Positions 40,807 through 47,846 of a stretch of 49,446 bases of DNA are shown here, piece after piece. The position numbers and the translations under genes were made by a program. Each line of letters starts with the position of its first letter. The stretch's first letter is position 1. Below the pieces are notes generated by a model, which worked only from the letters and a program-made list of their open reading frames with translations, had not been told where the DNA came from and did no database searches. The stretch is from a virus: positions 1 to 49,446 of IMG/VR virus record IMGVR_UViG_3300046542_000228, one strand, 5' to 3'.

Positions 40807-41553
40807 ATGACGGACACGGCAATCGAAACGGTCGCAACTGCAAAGGCCGCTGGATATCAGGCAGCAACGGTCGCCGCTCGCATCGCGGACATGGATCTTG
40901 ATGCAGCTGGCAACTCTGAGAAGGCAGCATGGAAGCGTTACTTGACGCTTGCCTTGCTCGCAATGGCGAAGAACGTAGATAAGAAGAAGCTTATCGAAGC
41001 GGTCTTCGGCAAGGGCGGCAAGCCTTCCAAGAACTTCCAGAACATGTGGTCGATTGCGGCGAACGCCCGCAACACGGTCCTTGGCAATCGCGACTGGGAT
41101 GACATCCGGTCGATGGCCATCGACGAAGCGATGGCGACGGTCCTCCTTTCCATCAACTCCCACATGTCACAGTTGGGGGTCTCGGCCAAGAACGACTATG
41201 CGGCAGTCTGCAATCTGTCGGTATCGGAAGCTGCCCGCTTCTTTGAGCAAAAGGCAGCGGACAAGGCAGCGGCCGATGCGGCGGCAGCAACGGAGAAGGC
41301 CGAGAAGGCCGAGACCGAAAAGACTGCCGAGACTGAGGCGCAAGCCAAGGCGACGGAGACGCCCGAACGGACTGCCGCTGAGGCAGCGATCGGTGCCCTT
41401 GCTGAGGCAGGGCAGGATGACTTGATGCAGGTTGCGGCCTTCATCGTCTCCAAGATCGAGGTTCCGAATATGATCCTGATCCGGGATGCGCTGGAGAACC
41501 TGATCGCCAACGCCGCCCGCACGGTCAACGGCCCTGCCGCCAACGCGGCCTAA
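40807..41553 (+). CDS. Hypothetical early protein with charged linker
   Basis: 248 aa from ATG 40807. The in-frame extension upstream runs through the three palindromes, each in a different frame, so it is not coding. The N-terminal half is globular and helical (WKRYLTLALLAMAKNVDKKK). Then comes an Ala/Glu/Lys/Thr low-complexity linker (about residues 155-195) and a short C-terminal helical domain (IEVPNMILIRDALENLI). Family not recognised. Its unusual leader suggests tight control and possibly high expression. Confidence 0.8.
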   Translation: MTDTAIETVATAKAAGYQAATVAARIADMDLDAAGNSEKAAWKRYLTLALLAMAKNVDKKKLIEAVFGKGGKPSKNFQNMWSIAANARNTVLGNRDWDDIRSMAIDEAMATVLLSINSHMSQLGVSAKNDYAAVCNLSVSEAARFFEQKAADKAAADAAAATEKAEKAETEKTAETEAQAKATETPERTAAEAAIGALAEAGQDDLMQVAAFIVSKIEVPNMILIRDALENLIANAARTVNGPAANAA

Positions 41554-41632
41554 GCCACCCCCATCACACGACGTCACGTCACGGCCCTGCCACCAAGGCG
41601 GGACCGTGACCACATGCACAACCGCGCGTATG

Positions 41633-41646
41633 CACAGGTACCTGTG
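41633..41646. promoter_or_regulatory. Perfect 14-bp palindrome CACAGGTACCTGTG
   Basis: Lies 57 bases upstream of the next start codon in a 149-base gap. Flanks TG and TGCA make it look like an operator, but no partner copy was found elsewhere. Confidence 0.4.
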
Positions 41647-41702
41647 TGCACCACGTAGACGCGAGAACCAACTCCAAAAAGCGCGAAGGAAGGCGTTTGG
41701 AA

Positions 41703-42110
41703 ATGATCCGTGAAACGACAAACCCGAAATACCACCAGCCCGCTCAACATTCGGGTCGGGTCCGGATGCTGCCCGACAGGCCAGCGGCCCAGATCTACGA
41801 CGGTGACTTCGTGAGCGCCGGTTCGCGGGACATGTCCAAGGGCAAGCCTCAAGAACCATTCGTCGATCGCAAGCCTCATGAGGCCCCGAGCCGCGAACCT
41901 GAGCCAAAATCACGGCCCAGCGGATCGAGCATGTGGATCGCGGATGAAGCGCCAGATGCGCCACTCTGGCTCGTGAAGGACAGAACCACGGGTCATGTGT
42001 TTGCTCGGGTTCGCGGCTCCCTTCCTTGGATAGTGGATCAAACGAAGCTACTCGCCGGCCAGCTTGGTGGGCAGGTAAATGAACTTTACTATCAAAGGAC
42101 GCGGTCATGA
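41703..42110 (+). CDS. Hypothetical early protein
   Basis: 135 aa from ATG 41703 (GGAAGG upstream). The first ~80 residues are polar, rich in Pro, Arg and Glu and probably disordered (RKPHEAPSREPEPKSRPSG). The C-terminal 50 residues look folded (SMWIADEAPDAPLWLVKDRT). Unrecognised. Overlaps the HNH reading frame (ATGA). Confidence 0.65.
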   Translation: MIRETTNPKYHQPAQHSGRVRMLPDRPAAQIYDGDFVSAGSRDMSKGKPQEPFVDRKPHEAPSREPEPKSRPSGSSMWIADEAPDAPLWLVKDRTTGHVFARVRGSLPWIVDQTKLLAGQLGGQVNELYYQRTRS

Positions 42111-42646
42111 TTGGTGAAACTTTCACACGTCTTACGGTGGTGTCTTACTCTCACAAAGCCCCCAATGGCGCGAAGCACTACAGATGACAGTGTAGTTGCG
42201 GAAATTTTCGCACGGTGGCTGGGAGCCACCTGAGGGTAGGCAACACCAAAAGCTGTGGGTGTCTACCTAAAGGCGGGAGTCTTCCAAAGCTGGCTCCAAT
42301 CGAGGCATCGATCAATGATGTCTTTCAGACCATGCGGTACGCCGCCAGTGTTCGTGGTTTGTCCTGGGAACTGGATCGAAGCACAGTTGCGGCTCTGATC
42401 TTGGAGCCTTGCCATTATTGCGGAATAGTCGGCACAAACAACCGCAAGAAACGAAGTCTGAGCCTGAACTACAACGGTATCGATCGTGTTGACAATACTC
42501 GGGGCTATGAACCTGGGAACGTCGTGACGTGTTGCGCAATCTGCAACAGAGCAAAACAAACCATGGGTTATGACGCGTTCGTTACCTGGACCGCAGCCAT
42601 AGCCCGTCATTATTTTTCACAAAACTCAAGGGCGAGGGAAAATTGA
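42107..42646 (+). pseudogene. HNH endonuclease gene interrupted by an in-frame TGA
   Basis: Read as one frame, the 5' part MIGETFTRLTVVSYSH and the part after a TGA (QCSCGNFRTVAGSHLRVG, then NTKSCGCL) together form the zinc-binding N-terminal domain common in phage HNH/AP2-type endonucleases (G-x-x-F-x-R-L-T-V ... C-x-C-x-CG ... S-CGCL). The TGA at 42185-42187 sits exactly where the first cysteine is expected, so TGC/TGT has become TGA. The C-terminal HNH domain is intact. Either a nonsense mutation, a recoded codon or a sequencing error. Confidence 0.7.
42215..42646 (+). CDS. HNH endonuclease, C-terminal translatable part
   Basis: 143 aa if translation restarts at GTG 42215. It keeps the tail of the zinc domain (SCGCL) and the complete HNH: CHYCGIVG, then GIDRVDNTRGYEPGNVVTCC, ICNRAKQTMGYDAF, including the His/Asp-Asn core and two CxxC zinc pairs. 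Likely a nicking or homing-type endonuclease. The restart has only a weak ribosome site, so expression is uncertain. The stop overlaps the next gene. Confidence 0.7.
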   Translation: MAGSHLRVGNTKSCGCLPKGGSLPKLAPIEASINDVFQTMRYAASVRGLSWELDRSTVAALILEPCHYCGIVGTNNRKKRSLSLNYNGIDRVDNTRGYEPGNVVTCCAICNRAKQTMGYDAFVTWTAAIARHYFSQNSRAREN

Positions 42647-42867
42647 TGTTTATGAATACATACCAGCATGGATACCAGGATGCGATCCGGGGTCATGCGC
42701 CGTTTTATCGCGAACCGAGCGACGAATACATGGAGGGCTACCGCAAGGGTGGCCGCTACCGTGCCACCGATCGCATGATGCAGCTCATTGCCCTCGGCGC
42801 ACTGGCCGTGGTCATGGGTGGCGTCGTCACCACGTGGATCGCCCAGGGTGTGGCGGTGGCCGTATGA
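42646..42867 (+). CDS. Small single-span membrane protein
   Basis: 73 aa from ATG 42646 (TGATG, GAGGG upstream). The first half is polar with tyrosines and glycines (YQHGYQDAIRGHAPFYREPS), the second half a transmembrane helix (LIALGALAVVMGGVVTTWIA). Cytoplasmic N-terminus predicted from charge. Unknown role, probably host takeover or exclusion. Confidence 0.7.
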   Translation: MFMNTYQHGYQDAIRGHAPFYREPSDEYMEGYRKGGRYRATDRMMQLIALGALAVVMGGVVTTWIAQGVAVAV

Positions 42868-43064
42868 CAGAGTTTTGGTACCTCGACACCGCCGGTCGGG
42901 TTCTAGGCTCGTTGCAGGCATTCTCATTCCGCGATGCCCATGCATGGCTCAGCCTGCAGGGCGTTGCATACGACAAGGTCACGAAGTTCCGGCCTCGGAT
43001 CCGCAAGGGTCGCGAGCGTCGGATCGAAAAGCGTACCAGAAGGTACGGGGAACTCGCGCTATGA
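42864..43064 (+). CDS. Small basic early protein
   Basis: 66 aa, ATGA overlap. An aromatic N-terminus (MTEFWYLDTAGRVLGSLQAF) and a highly basic C-terminus (RPRIRKGRERRIEKRTRRYG), which suggests nucleic-acid or ribosome binding. Not recognised. Confidence 0.65.
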   Translation: MTEFWYLDTAGRVLGSLQAFSFRDAHAWLSLQGVAYDKVTKFRPRIRKGRERRIEKRTRRYGELAL

Positions 43065-43240
43065 AGCTCTACGCAATTGTGAGGGATGGCTTTCCGGCTG
43101 GTCTTAGAACCAGCCGCGAGCTTTCGGACCTGAACCGGAACCGGGATCGTGTGGTTGAGATCCGGGTCTCGTTGCTCGGTCTTATCTGGGACCATGTTGT
43201 GTGGTCTTTGGGTCAGGCTCTGGTTCGGGTCCGCAGTTGA
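43061..43240 (+). CDS. Small early protein
   Basis: 59 aa from ATG 43061 (ATGA overlap). MKLYAIVRDGFPAGLRTSRE with a charged middle and hydrophobic end (LLGLIWDHVVWSLGQALV). Last gene of a four-gene run joined by overlaps; a gene-free control region follows. Unknown function. Confidence 0.65.
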   Translation: MKLYAIVRDGFPAGLRTSRELSDLNRNRDRVVEIRVSLLGLIWDHVVWSLGQALVRVRS

Positions 43241-43254
43241 CCAGCAGGTGGTTG

Positions 43255-43275
43255 GAACTCTGAGTTCTAGGAACC
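43255..43275. promoter_or_regulatory. Two overlapping operator palindromes
   Basis: GAACTCTGAGTTC is a perfect 13-bp palindrome; its right half begins a second, near-perfect one, AGTTCTAGGAACC. Both share the AGTTC/GAACT half-site with sites at 36366, 40429 and 43359. Confidence 0.55.
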
Positions 43276-43358
43276 CAGCTCAGCTCAGATGTTAGAGTTG
43301 GTCTTCCTATTTTATATTCTTCTTTCTTCTTCTACTTTACTCTAGGGAAGAAAAAATA

Positions 43359-43371
43359 AGTTCTAAGAACT
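43359..43371. promoter_or_regulatory. Operator palindrome AGTTCTAAGAACT
   Basis: Exact copy of the site at 40429-40441, directly downstream of the AT-rich promoter-like stretch and 209 bases before the next start codon. Confidence 0.6.
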
Positions 43372-43579
43372 AAGAAGAGAGTAAGGAAACCAAACGCCCT
43401 CAAAAACGGGGACGTTTCGATCACCCGTGTGGCCACAGAGGGCCGCTGACGAGCATGGCTCTCCGCGTGGTGCATTCCCTTCGACAACCCTCAAAACCGC
43501 GCTGGTGACTCGCCCTGAGTCAACCAGCACGCATCCGAACCAGATCCTGATCCGCGATCTGCGATCGGTGGAGAAAATC

Positions 43580-43756
43580 ATGGAAAAACACATCCCTAAA
43601 CCGCTAACCGCGGGCCATCTCTGTGAGGCCTGCCGAGGAACGGGCGCCGACATCAAGAAAACGCTCGCGCTCAAGTCCTACGACGCCGGCTACATCATGT
43701 GTCGCGTGTGTAACGGGAACGGTTTGGATCCTGCTGAATACTTCAGGTGGAGCTAA
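43580..43756 (+). CDS. Small DnaJ-type zinc-finger protein
   Basis: 58 aa from ATG 43580, with GGAG upstream. It carries two C-x-x-C-x-G-x-G motifs (CEACRGTG and CRVCNGNG), the zinc-binding repeat of DnaJ, without a J domain. Such mini-proteins may bind DnaK-type clients or simply serve as a zinc hairpin adaptor. First gene of a long overlapping array of small early genes. Confidence 0.75.
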   Translation: MEKHIPKPLTAGHLCEACRGTGADIKKTLALKSYDAGYIMCRVCNGNGLDPAEYFRWS

Positions 43757-43757
43757 C

Positions 43758-43955
43758 ATGCCGAAAATCTGTTTCGAAACCAAGGTGGCGGGCTTTCCCA
43801 TCCGCCTCGAGCAAACACGCCGTGGACGCTTTCGCGTGACCTACGGCCTCCAGGTCAAAACCGACCTCATCTACCGTGATGCTGGGCACGAGCTCGGTTT
43901 CGCCCTCATGCACGCCGCAGCCTGTGAAGGGAAGTTGGATAATGGCCAACAGTGA
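43758..43955 (+). CDS. Small hypothetical early protein
   Basis: 65 aa from ATG 43758, GGAG upstream. Beta-rich start (MPKICFETKVAGFPIRLEQT) and a short helix at the end. One cysteine pair, no known motif. Overlaps the next gene by 14 bases. Confidence 0.65.
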   Translation: MPKICFETKVAGFPIRLEQTRRGRFRVTYGLQVKTDLIYRDAGHELGFALMHAAACEGKLDNGQQ

Positions 43956-44133
43956 CCCGATCCCGAACCGGATCCGCGAACTCCAACCGAAGCTCGGGAT
44001 GCATCGCGCCCAGGAAATCGCGGTAGCCGAGAACCTGCTCTTCCGAGCCCAGACCGCAACCACCATTCAGGATCTGAAGTCGATCCTGTGCCAGATCCTC
44101 GAACCACAGACCAAGATTGGACCATTCGAATGA
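43942..44133 (+). CDS. Small hypothetical early protein
   Basis: 63 aa from ATG 43942, mostly helical (RIRELQPKLGMHRAQEIAVA). ATGA overlap with the next gene shows it is in the same operon. Not recognised. Confidence 0.65.
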   Translation: MANSDPIPNRIRELQPKLGMHRAQEIAVAENLLFRAQTATTIQDLKSILCQILEPQTKIGPFE

Positions 44134-44528
44134 CCGCTACCATACTCGAAAACCGCCGCAAGTGGATCGACTACCTCAAGCAGCCTGACACGAAGAAGAC
44201 CCAGGGTTTTCTCGTGGCTGAAGATAATCATGAAGCCCGCTGCTGCCTGGGCCACGCCTGCCATGTCCTCGGCACTGAATATGACGCCGACACTCGCCAT
44301 TACGAGGACTCGTTCCACTACCCACCAGATAGCGTCGTCGAGGCTCTCGGTCTTTGGAACCACTCTGGTGGTCGTGAGGATGAGCTCGATCTCGATCTCC
44401 CCAGTGGTTACGGCTCACTGTCTCGCTGGAACGACGAGAGCAACGTCACACCACAGCAGATCGCTGCATACCTCGAGACCGTGATCATGGGTGGCGAGGG
44501 TACACCATTCAGGCCGATCGATGCGTGA
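44130..44528 (+). CDS. CCLG-type early phage protein
   Basis: 132 aa. RCCLGHACHVLG and the later LSRWNDESNVTPQQIAAYLE fit a widespread phage family of unknown function (C-C-L-G-x-x-C ... L-x-x-x-N-D ... IA-x-x-I/L-E) that I recall but could not search. The distant layout (Cys-Gly motif, then ND, then helix) parallels the three paralogues at 45356, 45803 and 48252, so these may share an origin. Confidence 0.7.
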   Translation: MTATILENRRKWIDYLKQPDTKKTQGFLVAEDNHEARCCLGHACHVLGTEYDADTRHYEDSFHYPPDSVVEALGLWNHSGGREDELDLDLPSGYGSLSRWNDESNVTPQQIAAYLETVIMGGEGTPFRPIDA

Positions 44529-44781
44529 GTACACGTTCGACATCAAACTCCGCGCCGCCACCACGATCAAAGCCGAGAACGCGGACCAGGCACTCGACAT
44601 AGTGCGGGAAGTCTTCGAATGCGCCGACTGCAACGGTGGTCTCTGGCCGAACGGCGACCCCGTTCTCTTCGAAGCCTCGCTGAACGAGCGGCCCTGTATC
44701 GGGCTGATCGACGGCGAGGATGTGCCCATCATCACACTCAATGACTGGGCCAGGCTCAGGAAACAGGAGCAAGGCTCGTGA
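44521..44781 (+). CDS. Small hypothetical early protein
   Basis: 86 aa from ATG 44521 (8-nt overlap). Ferredoxin-like beta-alpha-beta start (REYTFDIKLRAATTIKAENA) with CADC and a second half ending in a short helix. GTGA overlap with the next gene. Unrecognised. Confidence 0.65.
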   Translation: MREYTFDIKLRAATTIKAENADQALDIVREVFECADCNGGLWPNGDPVLFEASLNERPCIGLIDGEDVPIITLNDWARLRKQEQGS

Positions 44782-45206
44782 CCCTCACCTGCAAAACCTG
44801 CAATCAGGAAACCGCCTCAACCGCAGGCGGCGAGTGCTTCGACTGCCACAGCCTCTCACAGGAGGCGTGGTTGAAGAAGATGGCCATCCGGCAGGATCCA
44901 TCGCAATTCAACCTCGACAAACTGATCCGTGTGCTGCTCGACCAGCATTGGATGCACGAGTGCAAGATCGTTCAGGCCTACATGCCGCCGAGACCCGACC
45001 CTGGCACACGACCGACGTGCCAGGTCCACTACCATTACCCAGACGGCACACACAGCTGCCTGCGCTACAGCAAGGGTCCGCTGCAGGGCTACTTCTGGGA
45101 TTTCTACGGGGAAGATTTCCATTCCCCTGAGCTCGCACTGATCGCGATCACCCGGGCGCCAGCACCTACCCGCGTCGGAACAGTGATCCCGACGCATGGA
45201 ACCTAA
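44778..45206 (+). CDS. Zinc-ribbon early protein
   Basis: 142 aa from GTG 44778. The N-terminus holds two C-x-x-C pairs (CKTC, CFDC) consistent with a small zinc ribbon, followed by a globular domain rich in aromatic residues (HWMHECKIVQAYMPPRPDPG). Not assigned to a family; could bind nucleic acid or protein. A 149-base gap follows, including a short inverted repeat CTAGGG/CCCTAG near 45209. Confidence 0.65.
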   Translation: MTLTCKTCNQETASTAGGECFDCHSLSQEAWLKKMAIRQDPSQFNLDKLIRVLLDQHWMHECKIVQAYMPPRPDPGTRPTCQVHYHYPDGTHSCLRYSKGPLQGYFWDFYGEDFHSPELALIAITRAPAPTRVGTVIPTHGT

Positions 45207-45355
45207 TTCTAGGGACAGCACATCCCCTAGACACGCAGAGTGACGCGAAAGAGACACGCCGCAGCCCGCCGGGACTAAGAGACAGGGCACCCCCGAGAAG
45301 ATCCTGAGCAAGATCTAAAACTGCTCTCACCAACCACAATCTGAGGATGATTATC

Positions 45356-45643
45356 GTGACCAATCGCGTCCACGAATTGCTTTCGCTCGCCCAGGATCTG
45401 ATCCGCGATCCGAAGGACTGGATCAAGGACCACTATTCGGAGGGCGGTTGCTACTGCACTGCCGGCGCCATCCGCGCCGTGGTGAATAGGAACGAAGACC
45501 CCATCCCCGCCTTCCACGCGCTCGCCAGAGCTATCGAAGATCCTGATCGCCGCAGCAGCGAGGGCACGATCATCTGGTGGAACGACCAGGACGAACGAAC
45601 CCACGCCGAGGTCATGGCTCTGTTCGATAAGGCACTCGCATGA
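45356..45643 (+). CDS. CxxGAI-ND-THAEV family protein, copy 1
   Basis: 95 aa from GTG 45356, chosen because it has GAGG upstream and aligns with the other copies; ATG 45347 is an alternative. Pattern: ELLSLAQDLIRDPKDWI, then CYCTAGAI, a variable helix, WWNDQDERTHAEVMALFDKA. Resembles DUF6197-type proteins found mainly in actinobacteria and phages; function unknown. One of three paralogues in 3 kb. Confidence 0.75.
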   Translation: MTNRVHELLSLAQDLIRDPKDWIKDHYSEGGCYCTAGAIRAVVNRNEDPIPAFHALARAIEDPDRRSSEGTIIWWNDQDERTHAEVMALFDKALA

Positions 45644-45819
45644 GGATCACGATCGAGCAAACCAGCCAGGGTCCAATCAACCTGGCTCACGACCCCGTGG
45701 CAAACGTGCTTTCGAGCTTCCCCGGCGTGCTGAGCCCAGACCAGGTCCAGCGTCAACTCAACATCAATCGGGCACTCGACGCCCAGCAGAAGAAGGCCGG
45801 TCATGCAAACCACCTTTGA
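45640..45819 (+). CDS. Small hypothetical early protein
   Basis: 59 aa, ATGA overlap with the previous gene and 17-base overlap with the next. MRITIEQTSQGPINLAHDPV, with a helical end (VQRQLNINRALDAQQ). The tight overlaps on both sides support it being translated. Function unknown. Confidence 0.65.
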   Translation: MRITIEQTSQGPINLAHDPVANVLSSFPGVLSPDQVQRQLNINRALDAQQKKAGHANHL

Positions 45820-46117
45820 GCTCCTCCACGCCGCCCAGGATCTGATCCGCGACCCGCGAAACTGGATCCAAGGCAAAGCCGCTGTCGACGAACACGGCCA
45901 CCCCTGCCCCATCACCTCCAAGCGAGCCAGATGCTTCTGCTCGATCGGCGCCCTCCTCCGCGCCGAGGAGAGCCGCGAGGGCTACAACGAGGCGGCACGG
46001 ATCCTCGACACCTTGGCCAATGGGAACCTCATGGCCTTCAACGACACCCACACCCACGCCGAAGTGATAGCGCTTTGGGACCGAGCAAAGGATATCGCCA
46101 GTGCAGCAGCTGCCTAG
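45803..46117 (+). CDS. CxxGAL-ND-THAEV family protein, copy 2
   Basis: 104 aa. FELLHAAQDLIRDPRNWI matches copy 1 nearly residue for residue; then a polar loop with CPITSKRARCFCSIGALL, a helix EAARILDTLANG, and AFNDTHTHAEVIALWDRAKD. The conserved ND-x3-THAEV is likely the active or binding site of the family. Overlaps the next gene (GTG start). Confidence 0.75.
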   Translation: MQTTFELLHAAQDLIRDPRNWIQGKAAVDEHGHPCPITSKRARCFCSIGALLRAEESREGYNEAARILDTLANGNLMAFNDTHTHAEVIALWDRAKDIASAAAA

Positions 46118-46415
46118 CGCCAAGGACAATCGCACCCAACATTTCGCGAACCTGAACCTGTACCGAGACACGGGCATCCCTGCCCACAAGATGCTCGGCA
46201 TGTTCTGGGAAATCGACGTGGAGATCTACGACGAGTTCCTCAACATCCTGCCTCCCGCCTACTGCGCCGGGGGCTTCCGCATGATCGAGAAGCTGACCGA
46301 CGATATTGCCGCCACCTACCTCCAAGCCAGCGGCCGGTATTGGTGCGGCTACACCTGCCGGCAGACCCTCGAACCACACCGGATGCTGAACCACATCGGG
46401 AGGATCCATCCTTGA
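46101..46415 (+). CDS. DUF1419-like rhizobial protein
   Basis: 104 aa from GTG 46101 (AAGGAT upstream). MLGMFWEIDVEIYDEFLNIL, PPAYCAGGFRMIEKLTDDIA and GRYWCGYTC follow the layout of DUF1419 proteins that are known from rhizobia. Resemblance is from memory. Function unknown; supports a rhizobial host. Confidence 0.65.
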   Translation: MQQLPSAKDNRTQHFANLNLYRDTGIPAHKMLGMFWEIDVEIYDEFLNILPPAYCAGGFRMIEKLTDDIAATYLQASGRYWCGYTCRQTLEPHRMLNHIGRIHP

Positions 46416-46696
46416 AGCTCACCTTCAACACCAAGCGCCTCTACACCGCGGAGGGCCAGGTCATCACCGCGATCCACGATGCGATGGCGAACAGGGTCCA
46501 CTTCGTGGACTGGAGCCGGATGTGCAACGGCACGATCGACGGACCACTCCTCGGCCACTTCAACACTCAGCGCGAGTTCGCTGAGTACGTGATGCGGAAG
46601 TACGACCGCAACCAGTACCAGAACACTCGTGAAGCGTACGAGATGCTGATGATGAACCGCCGGCCTGACACCGAACCAGTGGTGATCCAGCTCTGA
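46412..46696 (+). CDS. Small hypothetical early protein
   Basis: 94 aa from TTG 46412, with a strong GGAGG eight bases upstream and a TTGA overlap with the previous stop; the longer open frame upstream is antisense-like. MKLTFNTKRLYTAEGQVITA and a C-terminal helix with two methionine pairs. Unrecognised. Last gene before a structured gap. Confidence 0.65.
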   Translation: MKLTFNTKRLYTAEGQVITAIHDAMANRVHFVDWSRMCNGTIDGPLLGHFNTQREFAEYVMRKYDRNQYQNTREAYEMLMMNRRPDTEPVVIQL

Positions 46697-46929
46697 GCAT
46701 GAATGACAATCAAGTCCCAAGGTGAGGAGGCCCGAGTGGGAACCCTGTAATGCAAATTTGCGAGGCCCGAGGGAGCGGCGAAAGCCCCTATCGGTTTACT
46801 CGCTCGTGACCGGTTAACCACCGGAATAATGGCCCGATCTCAGGGCCGTGGGACAGTCCCACAACTAGCACTCGACTGCTTACGATCCCCTCCTAGAAGC
46901 GCCGGCTGCGGAGGGCGATCAATAATCAG
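46697..46929. other. Structured intergenic region with palindromes and repeats
   Basis: 233 bases between convergent genes. GAGGCCCGAG occurs twice (46727-46736 and 46762-46771), with the perfect palindrome GCAAATTTGC (46752-46761) directly before the second copy. Further on are GGTTAACC (46812-46819), a GGCCC/GGGCC hairpin (46831-46847) and GTGGGACAGTCCCAC (46848-46862). No ORF of note. It could be a structured RNA, an origin or a terminator region. Confidence 0.55.
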
Positions 46930-47208
46930 TCACCGAGGCAGCTGACCGAGGATCCACTTATTCCCCTCACGATTGTCGCAGCCCAGGCAGCGTAATCGCG
47001 GGGCGAGAGATCCAAGGTAGGTTCGATCTCCCCATTTTCGCGCCAGCTCCCATCTCAGGAGCCACGCCTCACGCTCACACTTCGGACAGTAGGCTCCGAG
47101 TGCGTGCCACTCCGGAATATCGTCGAACGTCGTGTGAACCGGATCCAGCAATGGACCCAGGTAAACAATCTCGCCTGCTCCCAGGCGGATGCCTCGACGA
47201 TGTTTCAT
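46930..47208 (-). CDS. Zinc-ribbon protein of rhizobial type
   Basis: 92 aa from ATG 47208 (GTG 47226 is a possible longer start; neither has a clear ribosome site). Two C-x-x-C pairs, CPKC and CLGC, flank a helical W-x-x-x-x-A-R-K-W-G segment and LRCLGCDNREGN. This layout, CPKC ... WELARKWG ... LRC-x-x-C-x-NR, is common in small proteins of rhizobial genomes and phages (recalled). One of only two minus-strand genes in the early region. Confidence 0.72.
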   Translation of the reverse strand: MKHRRGIRLGAGEIVYLGPLLDPVHTTFDDIPEWHALGAYCPKCEREAWLLRWELARKWGDRTYLGSLAPRLRCLGCDNREGNKWILGQLPR

Positions 47209-47244
47209 TGTTCTTATTTCGTTCACGCCGGCGGAAGAGTCAAT

Positions 47245-47430
47245 ATGTTCGAACTCTCAGACTTCAAACGCGGAGATCGCATCCGCATCCACCCTGCATC
47301 CGATTGGTTCATGCGAGGCGAGACCCACGCCCGCGTAACCGTCGTCGGCCGCAAGTACCTCACCGTCAAAGGCGAACGCAGCAACACATCCTTCAAGCTG
47401 CACGTCGACCACGTTCTGGAGATCAAATGA
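47245..47430 (+). CDS. Small hypothetical early protein
   Basis: 61 aa from ATG 47245 (GGAAGAG upstream). An SH3-like beta pattern: MFELSDFKRGDRIRIHPASD, THARVTVVGRKYLTVKGE. The RGDRIRIHP segment suggests a small barrel. It diverges from the zinc-ribbon gene 36 bases away and overlaps the next gene (ATGA). Confidence 0.65.
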   Translation: MFELSDFKRGDRIRIHPASDWFMRGETHARVTVVGRKYLTVKGERSNTSFKLHVDHVLEIK

Positions 47431-47846
47431 GCGAGTTCAGCTATTCACCCTGGCGCCACGGCGGTTGGTACGTCAACAACGTCCGCTATCCATCCGGCGC
47501 GGTCGGCTGCGTCAGCCGGAACTACGAAGATAAGAAGTGGCGCATCGCCTGTGATCCTAGACCCTTCGAACAGCGGCCGACGTTCAAGTCACGTGATGAA
47601 GCAGCTCGCGCCGAGCGGGAGCTGATCAAGGACGCCCTCATCGAGCAGATGGCAGGCGCCCTCAACTTCATCCTCGCGTTCTACGAGCCGCAGAGCTACC
47701 TCGACACCAACGCTTGGACACAAGCCGAGGCTGGCGGTCGTCGAGCTCTCAAGGCTGCGAAGGATGCCGGTTATTTCGGCGGGAACGTTTCTCAGGCCGC
47801 TCCTGAATGTACTCCTCACGAACCATCAGCATCTCAGCAGCATTAG
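47427..47846 (+). CDS. Early protein with SPWRHGGWYV motif
   Basis: 139 aa from ATG 47427. N-terminus MSEFSYSPWRHGGWYVNNVR, then YPSGAVGCVSRNYEDKKWRI and TFKSRDEAARAERELI, a pattern I recall from small rhizobial and phage proteins of unknown function. The 3' end overlaps, on the opposite strand, the end of the DUF982-like gene by 98 bases. Confidence 0.7.
   Translation: MSEFSYSPWRHGGWYVNNVRYPSGAVGCVSRNYEDKKWRIACDPRPFEQRPTFKSRDEAARAERELIKDALIEQMAGALNFILAFYEPQSYLDTNAWTQAEAGGRRALKAAKDAGYFGGNVSQAAPECTPHEPSASQQH

Larger units (their letters stand above)
43241..43579. other. Gene-free control region with operator cluster
   Basis: 339 bases without a convincing gene. It contains overlapping palindromes GAACTCTGAGTTC (43255-43267) and AGTTCTAGGAACC (43263-43275), a pyrimidine-rich AT stretch (about 43300-43350) that could hold a promoter, and AGTTCTAAGAACT (43359-43371). 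The following 200 bases have no evident structure. It separates two runs of early genes. Confidence 0.6.

Noticed and set aside
43288-43344. 17-codon hydrophobic frame in the early control region
   Set aside because: Too short, no ribosome site, overlaps a promoter-like AT stretch.
36366-43371. AGTTCT palindromes as LexA (SOS) boxes
   Set aside because: Alphaproteobacterial LexA sites are direct repeats GTTC-N7-GTTC; these are inverted with a short centre.
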